A DNA stretch of 64,000 bases from Natrialbaceae archaeon AArc-T1-2 (GTDB taxonomy: Archaea > Halobacteriota > Halobacteria > Halobacteriales > Natrialbaceae): positions 310,001 to 374,000 of the forward strand of contig NZ_CP127174.1 of the NCBI RefSeq assembly GCF_030273315.1, given 5' to 3'. This document shows, in pieces, positions 26,979 through 35,729 of the stretch. The position numbers and the translations under genes are program-made. Every line of letters begins with the position of its first letter. Positions within the stretch are counted from its first letter, which is position 1. Below the pieces are notes generated by a model. It saw only the letters and a list, made by a program, of their open reading frames with translations, did no database searches and was not told the DNA's origin.

Positions 26979-27977
26979 ATGAGATCCGACGAAAACGATT
27001 CACGTGTCGTATCGCGCCGGAGTTTTACCGCGCTCAGTGTGGGGGCGCTTGCTGCAGGGTTCGCCGGCTGTCTCGGGGACGACCCACAGGAGAATAACGG
27101 CGGAGGCAACGGTGGCGCAGGAAGCAACGGTGACGCTGAGTACACCGTCTTCGCGTCGATGCCCGCAGTCTGGGACTTCGTCCGACAGACCGCTGGCGAT
27201 CACATGGAGGCGATCGACCTCGTTCCGATCGGCGAGCACGGCCACGACTGGACGCCCGAACCCGGGACGGTCGAGGAACTCGACGAGGCCGACGGCTTCG
27301 TCTATCTCCGTGACTTCGCGACCTGGCAGGACGACGCCGCAGATCAACTCGAAGAACGCGACGACGTCGTGGTGATCGAGGCCACAGAAGGGATCGAGTT
27401 CTTCGACAGCCCTGCGGAGGACAACGACGAGCACTTCTGGATGGACCCAGTCGAGTGCCAGGACGGCGTCGAGAACATTGCCGACGGCCTCGCCGAGATC
27501 GACCCGGACAACGCCGACGACTACGAGGCAAACGCCGCGGCGTTCAACGACGAACTCGAGGCACTCAACGACGACATCCACGACATCGTCGACCGGGCGG
27601 AACTCGAGGACATCGTCGTCGCTACCCACGACTCCTTCCAGTGGTGGAACCGTCGCTACGACATCAACATCCACTCGCCGGTCGGGACTTCGCCCGACGA
27701 CGCCGCTTCGGCGGCCGATGTCGAGGAAATCGAGACCCTGATCGAGGACATTGGTATCGAGCACGTCCTCTACGACGTCGGCGAACCCGCCCCGCTCGCG
27801 GATTCGCTCGCCGACGAGGTCGACGCAGAGATCCTGCCGCTCTCGCCGATCGAAACCCAGATCGACGGCAGCCCCGAGGTCGACCCCACCGTCGAGATGG
27901 AGCCTGACTGGGGGTACGTCGAGCACTTCCGTGAGATCAACCTGCCGACGCTCGAGACGGCACTCTGGGCGGAGTAG
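26979..27977 (+). CDS. Metal ABC transporter substrate-binding lipoprotein (Mn/Zn, cluster A-I)
   Basis: 332 residues. Tat and lipoprotein signal: SRRSFT at 12-17 and lipobox GFAGC with Cys 31, then a Gly/Asn-rich linker. The ZnuA/TroA fold is shown by IDLVPIGEHGHDWTPEPG, EHFWMDP and ATHDSFQWWNRRYDI, whose histidines are placed as metal ligands, and a late aspartate/glutamate (SLADEVDAEILPLSPIE). No long His-rich loop, which in this family is common in Zn carriers, so Mn is favoured. Encoded between sirR and the matching ATPase. Confidence 0.88.
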   Translation: MRSDENDSRVVSRRSFTALSVGALAAGFAGCLGDDPQENNGGGNGGAGSNGDAEYTVFASMPAVWDFVRQTAGDHMEAIDLVPIGEHGHDWTPEPGTVEELDEADGFVYLRDFATWQDDAADQLEERDDVVVIEATEGIEFFDSPAEDNDEHFWMDPVECQDGVENIADGLAEIDPDNADDYEANAAAFNDELEALNDDIHDIVDRAELEDIVVATHDSFQWWNRRYDINIHSPVGTSPDDAASAADVEEIETLIEDIGIEHVLYDVGEPAPLADSLADEVDAEILPLSPIETQIDGSPEVDPTVEMEPDWGYVEHFREINLPTLETALWAE

Positions 27978-28037
27978 AATTAGCCCAATCAAAAGGTTTG
28001 GGTAGGTAGAGCGAATAAACGCCGCTAACTGACTACT

Positions 28038-28790
28038 ATGACCCGCGCAATAACCGTCGACAACGTCCACTTCGCCTACGACGAGCAGCCGGTGTTGAGA
28101 GACGTCTCGCTGTCGGTCGAGGAAGGGGAGTTCCTGGGATTGATCGGTCCGAACGGCTCGGGCAAGACGACGCTGCTGAAGATCATGCTCGGCCTGCAGA
28201 CGCCCGACACCGGCCGCGTCGAACTGTTCGGGACGCCGTCGACGGCGTTCTCGGAGGGGACCCGGCTCGGGTACGTCTCACAGCAGTCGACCGAGGCCGA
28301 GACGATGATGCCCGTTACCGTCCGGGAGGTCGTGACGATGGGACGATATCCACACGCCGGACTCCGGCGGCTGAGCGCCGACGACCGTGAGATTATCGAC
28401 GACGCACTCGAGGAAGTCGGGATCACCGATCTCGCCGACCGACGAATCAACCGTTTGTCGGGTGGCCAGCGACAGCGGGCCTACATCGCCCGGGCGCTCG
28501 CCTCCGAGGCGGACCTGCTGGCACTCGACGAGCCCACCGTCGGCGTCGACGCGGGCTCGGTCGAGCAGTTCTACGACCTGCTCGAGGAGCTCAACGACGA
28601 CGGCATCACGATCGTCCTCATCGAACACGACCTCGGCCGCGTCACTGATCACGCCGACACGATCGCCTGTCTCGACGGGGAACTGTACGAACACAGCGCG
28701 ACCGAACAGTTCCTCGAGAGCGACACCTTGGATCGGGTGTTCAGCTCGACTCGAGCGGTCGGAACGGCGGCGAGCGCCGGTGGGGATTGA
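28038..28790 (+). CDS. Metal ABC transporter ATP-binding protein
   Basis: 250 residues. Walker A GPNGSGKTT at about 36-44, Q-loop in GYVSQQ, signature LSGGQRQR at about 141-148, Walker B LLALDEP and H-loop in IEHDLGRV. Family of ZnuC/MntB ATPases, driving import with the permease two bases downstream. The 60-base gap from the binding protein holds an imperfect inverted repeat (TAGCCCAATC against GGTTTGGGTA), possibly a partial terminator or attenuator that tunes expression of the membrane parts. Confidence 0.92.
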   Translation: MTRAITVDNVHFAYDEQPVLRDVSLSVEEGEFLGLIGPNGSGKTTLLKIMLGLQTPDTGRVELFGTPSTAFSEGTRLGYVSQQSTEAETMMPVTVREVVTMGRYPHAGLRRLSADDREIIDDALEEVGITDLADRRINRLSGGQRQRAYIARALASEADLLALDEPTVGVDAGSVEQFYDLLEELNDDGITIVLIEHDLGRVTDHADTIACLDGELYEHSATEQFLESDTLDRVFSSTRAVGTAASAGGD

Positions 28791-28791
28791 G

Positions 28792-29757
28792 ATGGCCGTT
28801 GGAACGAACACCTCGAGACGACAGCTCTCCGCGCTTGCCCTTGCCATCCCGCTCGTCTTGCTTGCACTCGCCGGCTTCATCATCTGGGTGTTTCCACCGC
28901 TGTTCGAGCGATTCTGGGGGGCAGCGTGTTCGGCGACCGACACGTGGCTGGTCTGTAGTGGCTTCCTCCAGCGAGGGTTCACTGCCGGCGTCCTCATCGG
29001 GATCACCGCGCCGATCGTCGGCACCTACCTCGTCAACCGGCAGATGGCGCTGATCGGCGAGGCGCTCGCGCACACGGCCTTCGGCGGGGTCGCGATCGGC
29101 CTGTTCATCGGTGCGGCCGTGCCGCGGTTCGACTATCCGCTCCTGTTCGCACTCGTCGCCGCGGCGATCTCCGCACTCGGCATGCAGTACATCGCCGTCA
29201 AGACCGACGGCTACGCCGACATCCCGATCGCGATCATGCTCACGGGCGGATTCGCCGTCGGAATCGCCGTCATCTCCTACGGCGTCGTCTTCAGTGCGAC
29301 CGTCGAGAGCTACCTGTTCGGGGACATCCTCTTTGTCCCCTTCGAGAACGTCCAGCTCATGGTCGCGCTCACGATGCTCGTCCTCGGGACCGTCGCGCTT
29401 ACGCACAAACAGCTCCTGCTCATCACCTTCGACCGCGAGGCTGCACGGCTCGCACGCATCAACGTCTGGTTCTACGACACGCTGTTGATCGTGCTGACCG
29501 CGCTCGTCGTCGTCGCGGCGATGCAGATTCTCGGGGCGATCCTTGTCGCCGGGATGCTCGTGATCCCCGTCGCCGCGGCGATGCAGCTGACGACCGGCTT
29601 CAACCGCGGGTTAATCATGTCGGTACTGCTCGGTCAGGTCGCCGTCTTCGGTGGTATCTTCCTCTCGTACTACTGGAGCGTCGCGACCGGTGCGATGATC
29701 ATCATCGTCGCGATCGTCCTCTACATCTGGTCCGTAGTTGGTGAGCCGATCTGGTAG
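28792..29757 (+). CDS. Metal ABC transporter permease (ZnuB/MntB family)
   Basis: 321 residues from the ATG at 28792, one base after the ATPase stop. The hydrophobic profile suggests 8-9 transmembrane helices. ABC-3 permease features: FLQRGFTAGVLIGITAPIVG, LIGEALAHTAFGGVAIG (the coupling helix region) and LQ/AMQILGAILVAGMLVIPVAAA. It completes the binding protein, ATPase and permease set for Mn/Zn import. The end is followed after 84 bases by the HTTM gene with its own TATA. Confidence 0.92.
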   Translation: MAVGTNTSRRQLSALALAIPLVLLALAGFIIWVFPPLFERFWGAACSATDTWLVCSGFLQRGFTAGVLIGITAPIVGTYLVNRQMALIGEALAHTAFGGVAIGLFIGAAVPRFDYPLLFALVAAAISALGMQYIAVKTDGYADIPIAIMLTGGFAVGIAVISYGVVFSATVESYLFGDILFVPFENVQLMVALTMLVLGTVALTHKQLLLITFDREAARLARINVWFYDTLLIVLTALVVVAAMQILGAILVAGMLVIPVAAAMQLTTGFNRGLIMSVLLGQVAVFGGIFLSYYWSVATGAMIIIVAIVLYIWSVVGEPIW

Positions 29758-29841
29758 CCCTCAAGACGTCTCACCATCCAGGACGCCTCCTCGGGGACTG
29801 ACCGAAATAAATATGTTGATCAACGGTATGAACGGTAGCAG

Positions 29842-31425
29842 ATGGTGCCTGCTCCGTCGCTCGATTCGTCCTCCCTCTCGAGAGCTCGGACCTACCTCGA
29901 GCGCCGCGTCGCAATCGATACGCGGACGCTTGCTGTGTTTCGCGTGTTCGTCGGCCTGTTAGTCATCGCGGACCTCCTGCTTCGGGCCCGTAATTTCCCG
30001 TTTTACTACACGAACGACGGCGTCGTTCCGCGATGGCTCGCGATGGAACAGACCGCAGACTACGCGTTCTCATTCTATTATCTGACGACAGATCCGTATC
30101 TCATCGCCGGACTGTTCGTCCTCCAGGGGCTGATCGCCGTCCAGCTCATCGTCGGCTACAAGACCCGGATCGCCTCGATACTGACGTTTCTGTTCGTCGT
30201 CTCGCTCGATCACCACAACCCGCTGGTGTTGAGCTACGCCGACACGCTGTTTCGGCTGCTTCTGTTCTGGGCGATGTTCCTCCCGCTCGGGGAGCGGTGG
30301 TCGATCGACGCCGTCCACCGCGGTCGGGAACCGCGCGCGTCCATTACGAGCTTCGCGTCCGCGCTCATCCTCGGCCAGATGGTCTACATGTACGTCATGA
30401 ACGGCTATCACAAGTCCAAGGACGAGTTATGGACCAGCGGGGACGCCACGCCGCTTATCATGGGGCTCGACAATACGACCTTCCTGCTCGGGGAGTTCAT
30501 GCGGAACTTCCCGACGCTGCTTCAGCTCGGGGGACTGACCTGGTACTACATGCTCCTGTTTGCCTGGCTTCTCATCCTCCTGCCGGGCCGAGCCCGGATG
30601 GCGTTCGCCGGGATGTTCCTCGTCGCACACGCCTCGTTCGCGGTGACCGTCCGCATCGGCGCGTTCCCCTACGTCGCCATCGCCGGCGTGTTGTTGTTCC
30701 TACAGGCCCAGTTCTGGGACGACACGGCCCGGCTCGCACGACGGCTCGGAATCGACCTCGACCGACTCCGGGCGCAACTCACCGACCTCGAGGATCTCGC
30801 CGCTCGCGTTCCGGACTACCGGTTCGATTCCGACCGACAGCGCCAGGTCAAAGACGGCCTCTACACGTTCACGATCGTCGTCGTCGTCGTGACGATCGCG
30901 ATGGTCGCCGGCATCTCGGCCCTGCAGCTGGGCGGCGTCGTCGACGACGACATCGGCCACGACCAGGAGGTCGAACGCGTCGCCTCGAGTCTGTCGATCG
31001 ACCAACCCGACTGGAGCGTGTTCGCGCCGACGCCGCGGACGACTGACCGCTACTACGTCTTCCCGGCCGAGACCGCAGACGGCGAGTACGTCGACGTCTA
31101 CAACGAGCGGCCACTGACCTACGATCGACCGGGAGACGAACTCCAGAAGCAGTACGATACGTACCGCGAACGCTTCTTCATGGGCGACATTCGCCGTGCG
31201 AACGACGGCGATCCGGAACCAGAGCTCCTCGCGGAACACCTGTGTACCACCTGGGAAGAAGAACACGGCGACGAACTCGTCCGGATCAACATGTACCTGA
31301 TTTCCGAGGACGTGACGATGGAGACGATCGACGACCACGAAGACCGTGATCGATCGATCCGGCTGCTGTCCAAACACGGCTGTGGCGACAACGAACCGGA
31401 GCGTATCGATCCGCCCGAAGACTGA
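29842..31425 (+). CDS. HTTM-domain membrane protein (vitamin K gamma-carboxylase-like)
   Basis: 527 residues, preceded by TATA-like AAATAAATATG near 29805. Roughly the first 300 residues form the HTTM domain with several membrane helices (RTLAVFRVFVGLLVIADLLL, FYYLTTDPYLIAGLFVLQGL). YVMNGYHKSKDELWTSGDAT near 181-200 retains the lysine that is catalytic in vitamin K-dependent carboxylase. The rest is a helix near 342-366 and an acidic domain likely outside. Whether it carboxylates anything is unknown. It is followed by a DCC thiol-oxidoreductase, a pairing often seen with HTTM proteins. Confidence 0.85.
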   Translation: MVPAPSLDSSSLSRARTYLERRVAIDTRTLAVFRVFVGLLVIADLLLRARNFPFYYTNDGVVPRWLAMEQTADYAFSFYYLTTDPYLIAGLFVLQGLIAVQLIVGYKTRIASILTFLFVVSLDHHNPLVLSYADTLFRLLLFWAMFLPLGERWSIDAVHRGREPRASITSFASALILGQMVYMYVMNGYHKSKDELWTSGDATPLIMGLDNTTFLLGEFMRNFPTLLQLGGLTWYYMLLFAWLLILLPGRARMAFAGMFLVAHASFAVTVRIGAFPYVAIAGVLLFLQAQFWDDTARLARRLGIDLDRLRAQLTDLEDLAARVPDYRFDSDRQRQVKDGLYTFTIVVVVVTIAMVAGISALQLGGVVDDDIGHDQEVERVASSLSIDQPDWSVFAPTPRTTDRYYVFPAETADGEYVDVYNERPLTYDRPGDELQKQYDTYRERFFMGDIRRANDGDPEPELLAEHLCTTWEEEHGDELVRINMYLISEDVTMETIDDHEDRDRSIRLLSKHGCGDNEPERIDPPED

Positions 31426-31442
31426 TACCCGTCGGGCGGACA

Positions 31443-31490
31443 CTGGCCTGCCTCCCGTCGTGTTTCCTGGCCTGCCTTCCGTCGTGTTTC
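31443..31490 (+). repeat. Two tandem copies of a 24-bp unit
   Basis: 31443-31466 and 31467-31490 are identical except one C/T change (unit starts CTGGCCTGCC). Located between the HTTM and DCC genes; no ORF. It may be a recent slippage duplication. Confidence 0.7.
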
Positions 31491-31555
31491 CTGTACCGCG
31501 TACGCGAACAGCGAAAAGCCAACACTGATTGGGACGGCCACCGTCGTGGCCGACA

Positions 31556-32005
31556 ATGACCGAAGACGCGACCGAGCATCCGGTGATCCTCTTCGACGGC
31601 GTCTGCAACCTCTGTGCCGGGTCGGTCCAATTCGTCATTCGCCGTGACCCCGAGGGCGTCTTTCGGTTCGCACCGCTGCAGTCGTCGGTCGGAGAGCAAC
31701 TCCTCGCCGAGCACGGCCTCGAGGACCACGACCTCGATTCGGTCGTCCTGCTCGAAGACGGCGAGGTCTACGTAAAGTCCGACGCCGCCATCCGCGTCGG
31801 TGCCCGTCTCGGCGGCGTCTACAGACTGCTCTCGCCGTTTCGATACCTCCCGCGTCGGCTCCGGGACGCCGTCTACGACGTCATCGCCGATCGACGGTAC
31901 GACTGGTTCGGGCAGAAAGACCAGTGTATGATGCCGTCGCCGGAGATCGAATCGCGGTTTCTCGCCGGCGGACCGGCGTCGGGCTCTCAGCCGAGTGACG
32001 AGTAA
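31556..32005 (+). CDS. DCC family thiol-disulfide oxidoreductase (DUF393)
   Basis: 149 residues from the ATG at 31556. DGVCNLC at 14-20 carries the conserved D-x-x-C-x-x-C (Asp14, Cys17, Cys20), followed by SVQFVIRRDPEGVFRFAPLQ and LLEDGEVYVKSDAAIRVG, all family hallmarks of a thioredoxin-like fold. DCC proteins often occur beside or fused to HTTM-domain proteins, suggesting the CxxC recycles a cofactor or substrate of the membrane partner. It ends 23 bases before the convergent channel gene. Confidence 0.9.
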   Translation: MTEDATEHPVILFDGVCNLCAGSVQFVIRRDPEGVFRFAPLQSSVGEQLLAEHGLEDHDLDSVVLLEDGEVYVKSDAAIRVGARLGGVYRLLSPFRYLPRRLRDAVYDVIADRRYDWFGQKDQCMMPSPEIESRFLAGGPASGSQPSDE

Positions 32006-32028
32006 CGACAGTCCTCGCTCTCGGTGGC

Positions 32029-33129
32029 TCATCTCCGCTCGAGCGTCGCGTCCGCAACTGCATCCGCGACCACCCGCCAGGGATCGACGGCGACGTCGAC
32101 GCCGGCTCCCTCGAGTGCGGCGACGTTGCCGTCCGGGGCGAGTGCGAGGAGGAAGACGTCGGCGTCGGCTGTCCGCACCGCGAGCACGGTGGCCCCTACC
32201 CGTCCTGGGTCGTCCATCGCGACGACGGCGGCGTCGGCTCGTTCTAGCTCTTCGAGTGCGGTCGCATCGGTCGGATCGCCACGACGGGTTTCGACGCCGC
32301 GAGACTCGAGCCACGCTGCCGTATCCTCGTCGTCGGTCACGACGAGCACCGACGCGTGGCCGATTAGCGTCGCGAGCATCGGAAAGGTGGCTGCGTCACA
32401 GCCGAGGACGACGATCCGCTCGGCGTCGTCGCCGTCCGATCGGTCGGCCGACTCACGTTCCGTCCGGCCGAGGCGCGTCTCGAGTGCGGGGCCGACCAGA
32501 CTACTGACGACGACGGCGACGGCCGTCGGACCGAGGACGACGAGCGAGACGGCGAACAGCCGTGCACTCGCCGTCGTGGCGTGGACGTCGCCGTAGCCGA
32601 CCGTGCTCGCGGTCACGAAGGCGAAGTAGAGGGCATCGAATCCGGTTGAGACGCCGTCGAACCCGTCGCGAAGCTCGTACGCCCCTGCGGTGCCGTACGC
32701 GAGCACGCCGACGATGGCGAGTGTCGCGCCGAGTTGGGTCGCATCGAACGGGGCCGGCCTGTGGAACCGCCGGACCGTGAGCACGAGGACGACGAGCGCG
32801 ACGAGCGAGAGCACCACGAGGGGGATCGAGAGCACTCGCGAGTGAGCGAGGCCGTGGACGGCTGCGAGCACGACCAGCACCGTCGCAGCGATGGAGGCGA
32901 TCCGATACCCCCGGCGCATTCCCCAGGCGGCCACGAGCAGGGCGAACCCGACGATCGTCGCGCTGAACTCGGCGAACAACCGGACGGGCTCGAGGGCTCC
33001 GTCCCACGCGAGCATCGGCTCCGTGACGATCGAGCCGACGCCGGTCGTGATCGAGACGAGCGCAACGGCGACGACGAGTCGGACGGCGACTCGAGGACCG
33101 GGACGACGCGAACGGAGGGGGTCGAGCAT
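32029..33129 (-). CDS. Potassium channel-like protein with RCK/TrkA-N domain
   Basis: 366 residues. The N-terminal half has four or five transmembrane helices; TVGYGD at 176-181 is the K+ selectivity filter between the last two. After SSLVGPALETRLG the cytoplasmic domain starts with ERIVVLGCDAATFPML (a Rossmann strand with GxDxxT in place of GxGxxG, so weak nucleotide binding) and contains ADAAVVAMDDPGRVGATVLA. Regulated K+ movement fits a salt-in halophile. Extra helices before the pore are an addition to the minimal 2-TM channel. Confidence 0.88.
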   Translation of the reverse strand: MLDPLRSRRPGPRVAVRLVVAVALVSITTGVGSIVTEPMLAWDGALEPVRLFAEFSATIVGFALLVAAWGMRRGYRIASIAATVLVVLAAVHGLAHSRVLSIPLVVLSLVALVVLVLTVRRFHRPAPFDATQLGATLAIVGVLAYGTAGAYELRDGFDGVSTGFDALYFAFVTASTVGYGDVHATTASARLFAVSLVVLGPTAVAVVVSSLVGPALETRLGRTERESADRSDGDDAERIVVLGCDAATFPMLATLIGHASVLVVTDDEDTAAWLESRGVETRRGDPTDATALEELERADAAVVAMDDPGRVGATVLAVRTADADVFLLALAPDGNVAALEGAGVDVAVDPWRVVADAVADATLERR

Positions 33130-33206
33130 GGGCTATACAGGACGGGGATCGGAATAAAGCCGGACCGAGGGTCGACCGCGCCGACACGACGACTAGCAAT
33201 CGGTGT

Positions 33207-33389
33207 CTAACAGTAGTAGACCCAGAAGGGATGGTCATTCGAGCACGCAACTTTCGTGTGATCGCCGAAGGCAGCGACGGTGGATCTGATCCGTAGCTCC
33301 GTATCTCGTTCGGGAATCGACACGGTGATGCTCTCACCACACTTCGGGCAGTTCACGTACGCTGTATCCGGCGGTGTTGTGGTTGTCAT
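33207..33389 (-). CDS. Small zinc-ribbon-like protein
   Basis: 60 residues. CPKCGE at 14-19 and CSNDHPFWVYYC at the C-terminus supply four cysteines and a histidine for one zinc site, as in the many one-domain zinc-finger proteins of haloarchaea. Its role is unknown; such proteins are usually regulators or partners. Single gene, GC-rich codon bias as in neighbours. Confidence 0.7.
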   Translation of the reverse strand: MTTTTPPDTAYVNCPKCGESITVSIPERDTELRIRSTVAAFGDHTKVACSNDHPFWVYYC

Positions 33390-33551
33390 GGCAACAGTTC
33401 ACTGTATTCGAGGGTGAGTCACATAACGGCACCTGCTACCGAGCCGTCACTTCCTGATCTGGATGCACCGTCTGACGACGGTGCACTGTCCGACTCGAGA
33501 ACAGCGCCCGACGGATCGGTCCGTCGATCAGGACGGAACGTCTAGCGTTTG

Positions 33552-34292
33552 CTACGCTTCGCGAGGAATCCGGATCGAGTGCTCGAGCGTTCCGACGCCC
33601 TCGACGTCGATCTCGACCTCGTCGCCGTCCTCGAGGGGGCCGACGCCCTCGGGCGTGCCGGTTGCGATCACGTCGCCGGGCTCTAAGGTGAGATAGGTCG
33701 TGATCTCTGCGATCAGCTCGGGGACGGAGAAGATAAGCTGCTCGCGCGAGCCATCCTGTCGCACCTCGCCGTTGACCCGCGAGCGGACGGCTGCGTCCTG
33801 GGGGACCTCCTCAGGCGTCGCGAGGACGGGCCCGATCGGCGCCGAACCGTCGAAGGCCTTCCCACGGACCCAGTTCTGTTCCTCGCGCTGGTCGTCGCGA
33901 TTCGAGATGTCGTTGACGCAGGTGAAGCCGGCGACGACGTCCATCGCGTCGCCCTCTGCGACGTGACGACACTGCTCTCCGATCACGACGCCGAGTTCTC
34001 CCTCGTGGTCGATCCGATCTTTGCCCGCTGGCGCGGTGACGGTGTCGCCGTGGCCTGCGAGAGCGTTCGGCGGTTTCAGAAAGAGCATCGGGCGATCGGG
34101 AACGTTCGAGTCCATCTCGGCTGCGTGGTCCGCGTAGTTGCGGCCGATACAGACGATCTTCGACGGCTCACACGGCGGGAGGACGTCGATCGCCTCGAGG
34201 TCGTAGCTCTCGTTTGCGAAGCGGACGCGGCCGTTCTCGAGTTCGCCACGTCGGGTCGCACCTGCGGGATCGCGGAATCGTACCGTTCGCAT
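33552..34292 (-). CDS. Fumarylacetoacetate hydrolase-family protein
   Basis: 246 residues from the ATG at 34292 (MRTVRFRDPAG). FAH fold: KIVCIGRNYADHAAEM at about 49-64, PMLFLKPPNALAGHGDTV, DHEGELGVVIGE with the metal-binding glutamates and VNDISNRDDQ, then FDGSAPIGP. The metal-dependent enzymes cleave C-C bonds or isomerise beta-keto acids (for example acylpyruvates) in aromatic or sugar breakdown. No pathway neighbours are present to narrow the substrate. Single gene. Confidence 0.88.
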   Translation of the reverse strand: MRTVRFRDPAGATRRGELENGRVRFANESYDLEAIDVLPPCEPSKIVCIGRNYADHAAEMDSNVPDRPMLFLKPPNALAGHGDTVTAPAGKDRIDHEGELGVVIGEQCRHVAEGDAMDVVAGFTCVNDISNRDDQREEQNWVRGKAFDGSAPIGPVLATPEEVPQDAAVRSRVNGEVRQDGSREQLIFSVPELIAEITTYLTLEPGDVIATGTPEGVGPLEDGDEVEIDVEGVGTLEHSIRIPREA

Positions 34293-34457
34293 GCGAGGGG
34301 AGTCGCGTTCGAACCCGAAAAGCGTTGAGAAGACGGCGAACGAGCGGTGCGTGAGGTGGTGCCATCGCCGTCGCGGAACGGAACGTTTTTTACTAGCCCC
34401 TGGCAACCAACGAGTGAAGCGTCACGGGCCACAGACGTGGTGAGTGACGTGGTGTCA

Positions 34458-34532
34458 GCTCCGTTGGTGTAGTCCGGCCAATCATTTCGGCCTTTCGAGC
34501 CGATGACCTGGGTTCAAATCCCAGACGGAGCA
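34458..34532 (+). tRNA. tRNA-Glu (anticodon UUC)
   Basis: 75 bases. Acceptor GCTCCGT (34458-34464) pairs with ACGGAGC (34525-34531), with discriminator A. The anticodon stem TCGGC/GCCGA encloses CTTTCGA, anticodon TTC. T-arm CTGGG-TTCAAAT-CCCAG. No encoded CCA, no intron. Confidence 0.96.
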
Positions 34533-34533
34533 C

Positions 34534-34563
34534 TTTTCCGCGAACAAATTCGTGAGCGGAAAA
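34534..34563 (+). terminator. Hairpin just after tRNA-Glu
   Basis: TTTTCCGC (34534-34541) and GCGGAAAA (34556-34563) form an 8-bp stem with a 14-base loop. Same position and loop size as after tRNA-Ser. Confidence 0.5.
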
Positions 34564-34650
34564 TGCGACCCTGGATTTGAATCAGACCAGTCACGCGCAG
34601 CGTAGCGAGCACGTCTGGGCGTGGTTCAAATCCCAGACGGAGCACTTTTC
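34564..34650 (+). repeat. tRNA-tail module with a perfect copy of the tRNA-Glu 3' end
   Basis: Bases 34623-34650 repeat 34511-34538 exactly over 28 bp (T-loop to acceptor end plus CACTTTTC). Between the copies lie the hairpin, an inverted T-arm-like TGGATTTGAA (34572-34581), GTCAC and a GCGCAGCGTAGCGAGC stretch. No integrase or cargo gene is present. It looks like a tiny insertion at a tRNA attachment site. Confidence 0.7.
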
Positions 34651-34841
34651 TGAGGAACGACGTGACGACGATCGTTCCGATCCGACGCCCGAACTCGAGC
34701 AGACGTCCATCACCGCTAGCAGCTCGGGTGCTGCTCAGAAGCCGGATCGCCGGTAATCGATGCTTACTCGAGAATCGCAAGACGGCAGTGCCGTAACGGT
34801 CGTCGGTCCTTTTGTCGGCTCGAGTCGAATTGATAGCTGCT

Positions 34842-35306
34842 ATGAGTGACGCTGTAGACGACAGCGACACCGGTGTCCCATCGGAGACCGAGAGACAGGA
34901 CGAGTCGACCCTGATCGCCAACGACGAGCGGCGGCGGAACATGTCGGCCATCAGTGGGATCGCGGCCATACTCGGCGCGTGGGTCGCCCTCTCGGTGTTG
35001 ATCTACGACGTCGGCGAAGCGACGCTGTGGAACAACGTCCTGATCGGGGCGGTCGTGTTCCTCGCTGCCGGGTACAACTTCTACCGGCTGAACAACGACA
35101 TCCCGTTGAGCGTCGGCGTCTCGGCGCTCGTGGCGGTGCTTGGTATCTGGTTGATCGTCGCGACGGCCGTCTTCGGGATGGCAGCGGGTGCGTTCTGGAG
35201 TACGGCCATCTCGGGGCTTCTCATTGCACTCCTCTCGGGATACAACGCCTACGAAGCCCGTGAAGCCGAGACGGTCGTCACCGAGGGCGAAGCCGAACCG
35301 CCCTGA
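34842..35306 (+). CDS. SPW-repeat-like membrane protein
   Basis: 154 residues from the ATG at 34842. An acidic hydrophilic head (1-35) is followed by two copies of a two-helix unit: SAISGIAAILGAWVALSVLI with LWNNVLIGAVVFLAAGYN, and SVGVSALVAVLGIWLIVATA with FWSTAISGLLIALLSGYNAY. The internal repeat of G-x-W...N-x-x-x-G-x-x-x-x-x-x-G-Y-N is the SPW-repeat pattern. Four membrane helices; function unknown. Confidence 0.75.
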   Translation: MSDAVDDSDTGVPSETERQDESTLIANDERRRNMSAISGIAAILGAWVALSVLIYDVGEATLWNNVLIGAVVFLAAGYNFYRLNNDIPLSVGVSALVAVLGIWLIVATAVFGMAAGAFWSTAISGLLIALLSGYNAYEAREAETVVTEGEAEPP

Positions 35307-35322
35307 CTCTACCTCTACTGGT

Positions 35323-35568
35323 CTACTGGCTGAGATCGCGCTCGAGTCGGCGCAGGCGGTATTCGGCGGCGTGGTGGCCGGTGGCGACGATCGCGAACGC
35401 GACCATTACGATCGCGAACGCGAGCGAGACGAGCGGCGAGACACCGTTGACGTAGCTGTTTACCAGCTGGCCGAGTGCCAGTACGAGCGGACCGATAGCG
35501 AGCAACGAACTCTGTACGGGCGTGGCGAGAAAGAGGTCGACGGTCGAGGTGATTCGGCGGGCGGACAT
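35323..35568 (-). CDS. Small membrane protein, unknown
   Basis: 81 residues: an amphipathic start, two hydrophobic helices (SSLLAIGPLVLALGQLV and LVSLAFAIVMVAFAIVATGH) and an Arg-rich C-terminal tail RLRRLERDL likely facing the cytoplasm. No recognised family. It is convergent with the SPW protein gene (16 bases apart). Confidence 0.6.
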   Translation of the reverse strand: MSARRITSTVDLFLATPVQSSLLAIGPLVLALGQLVNSYVNGVSPLVSLAFAIVMVAFAIVATGHHAAEYRLRRLERDLSQ

Positions 35569-35729
35569 GGATCAAACGTCGGTTACCAGTTCTCGACCGG
35601 CGGGTCGTAGCCTTTTCGGTTCCGACGTCGCGAATCGATCCGACGGAAATCGGTCGTTTACTCGGGCGAGACGTCGCTGGACCGTCGCCGATCGATACGT
35701 TCTTTCCGTCCGACTCGAAACGAGTACGT

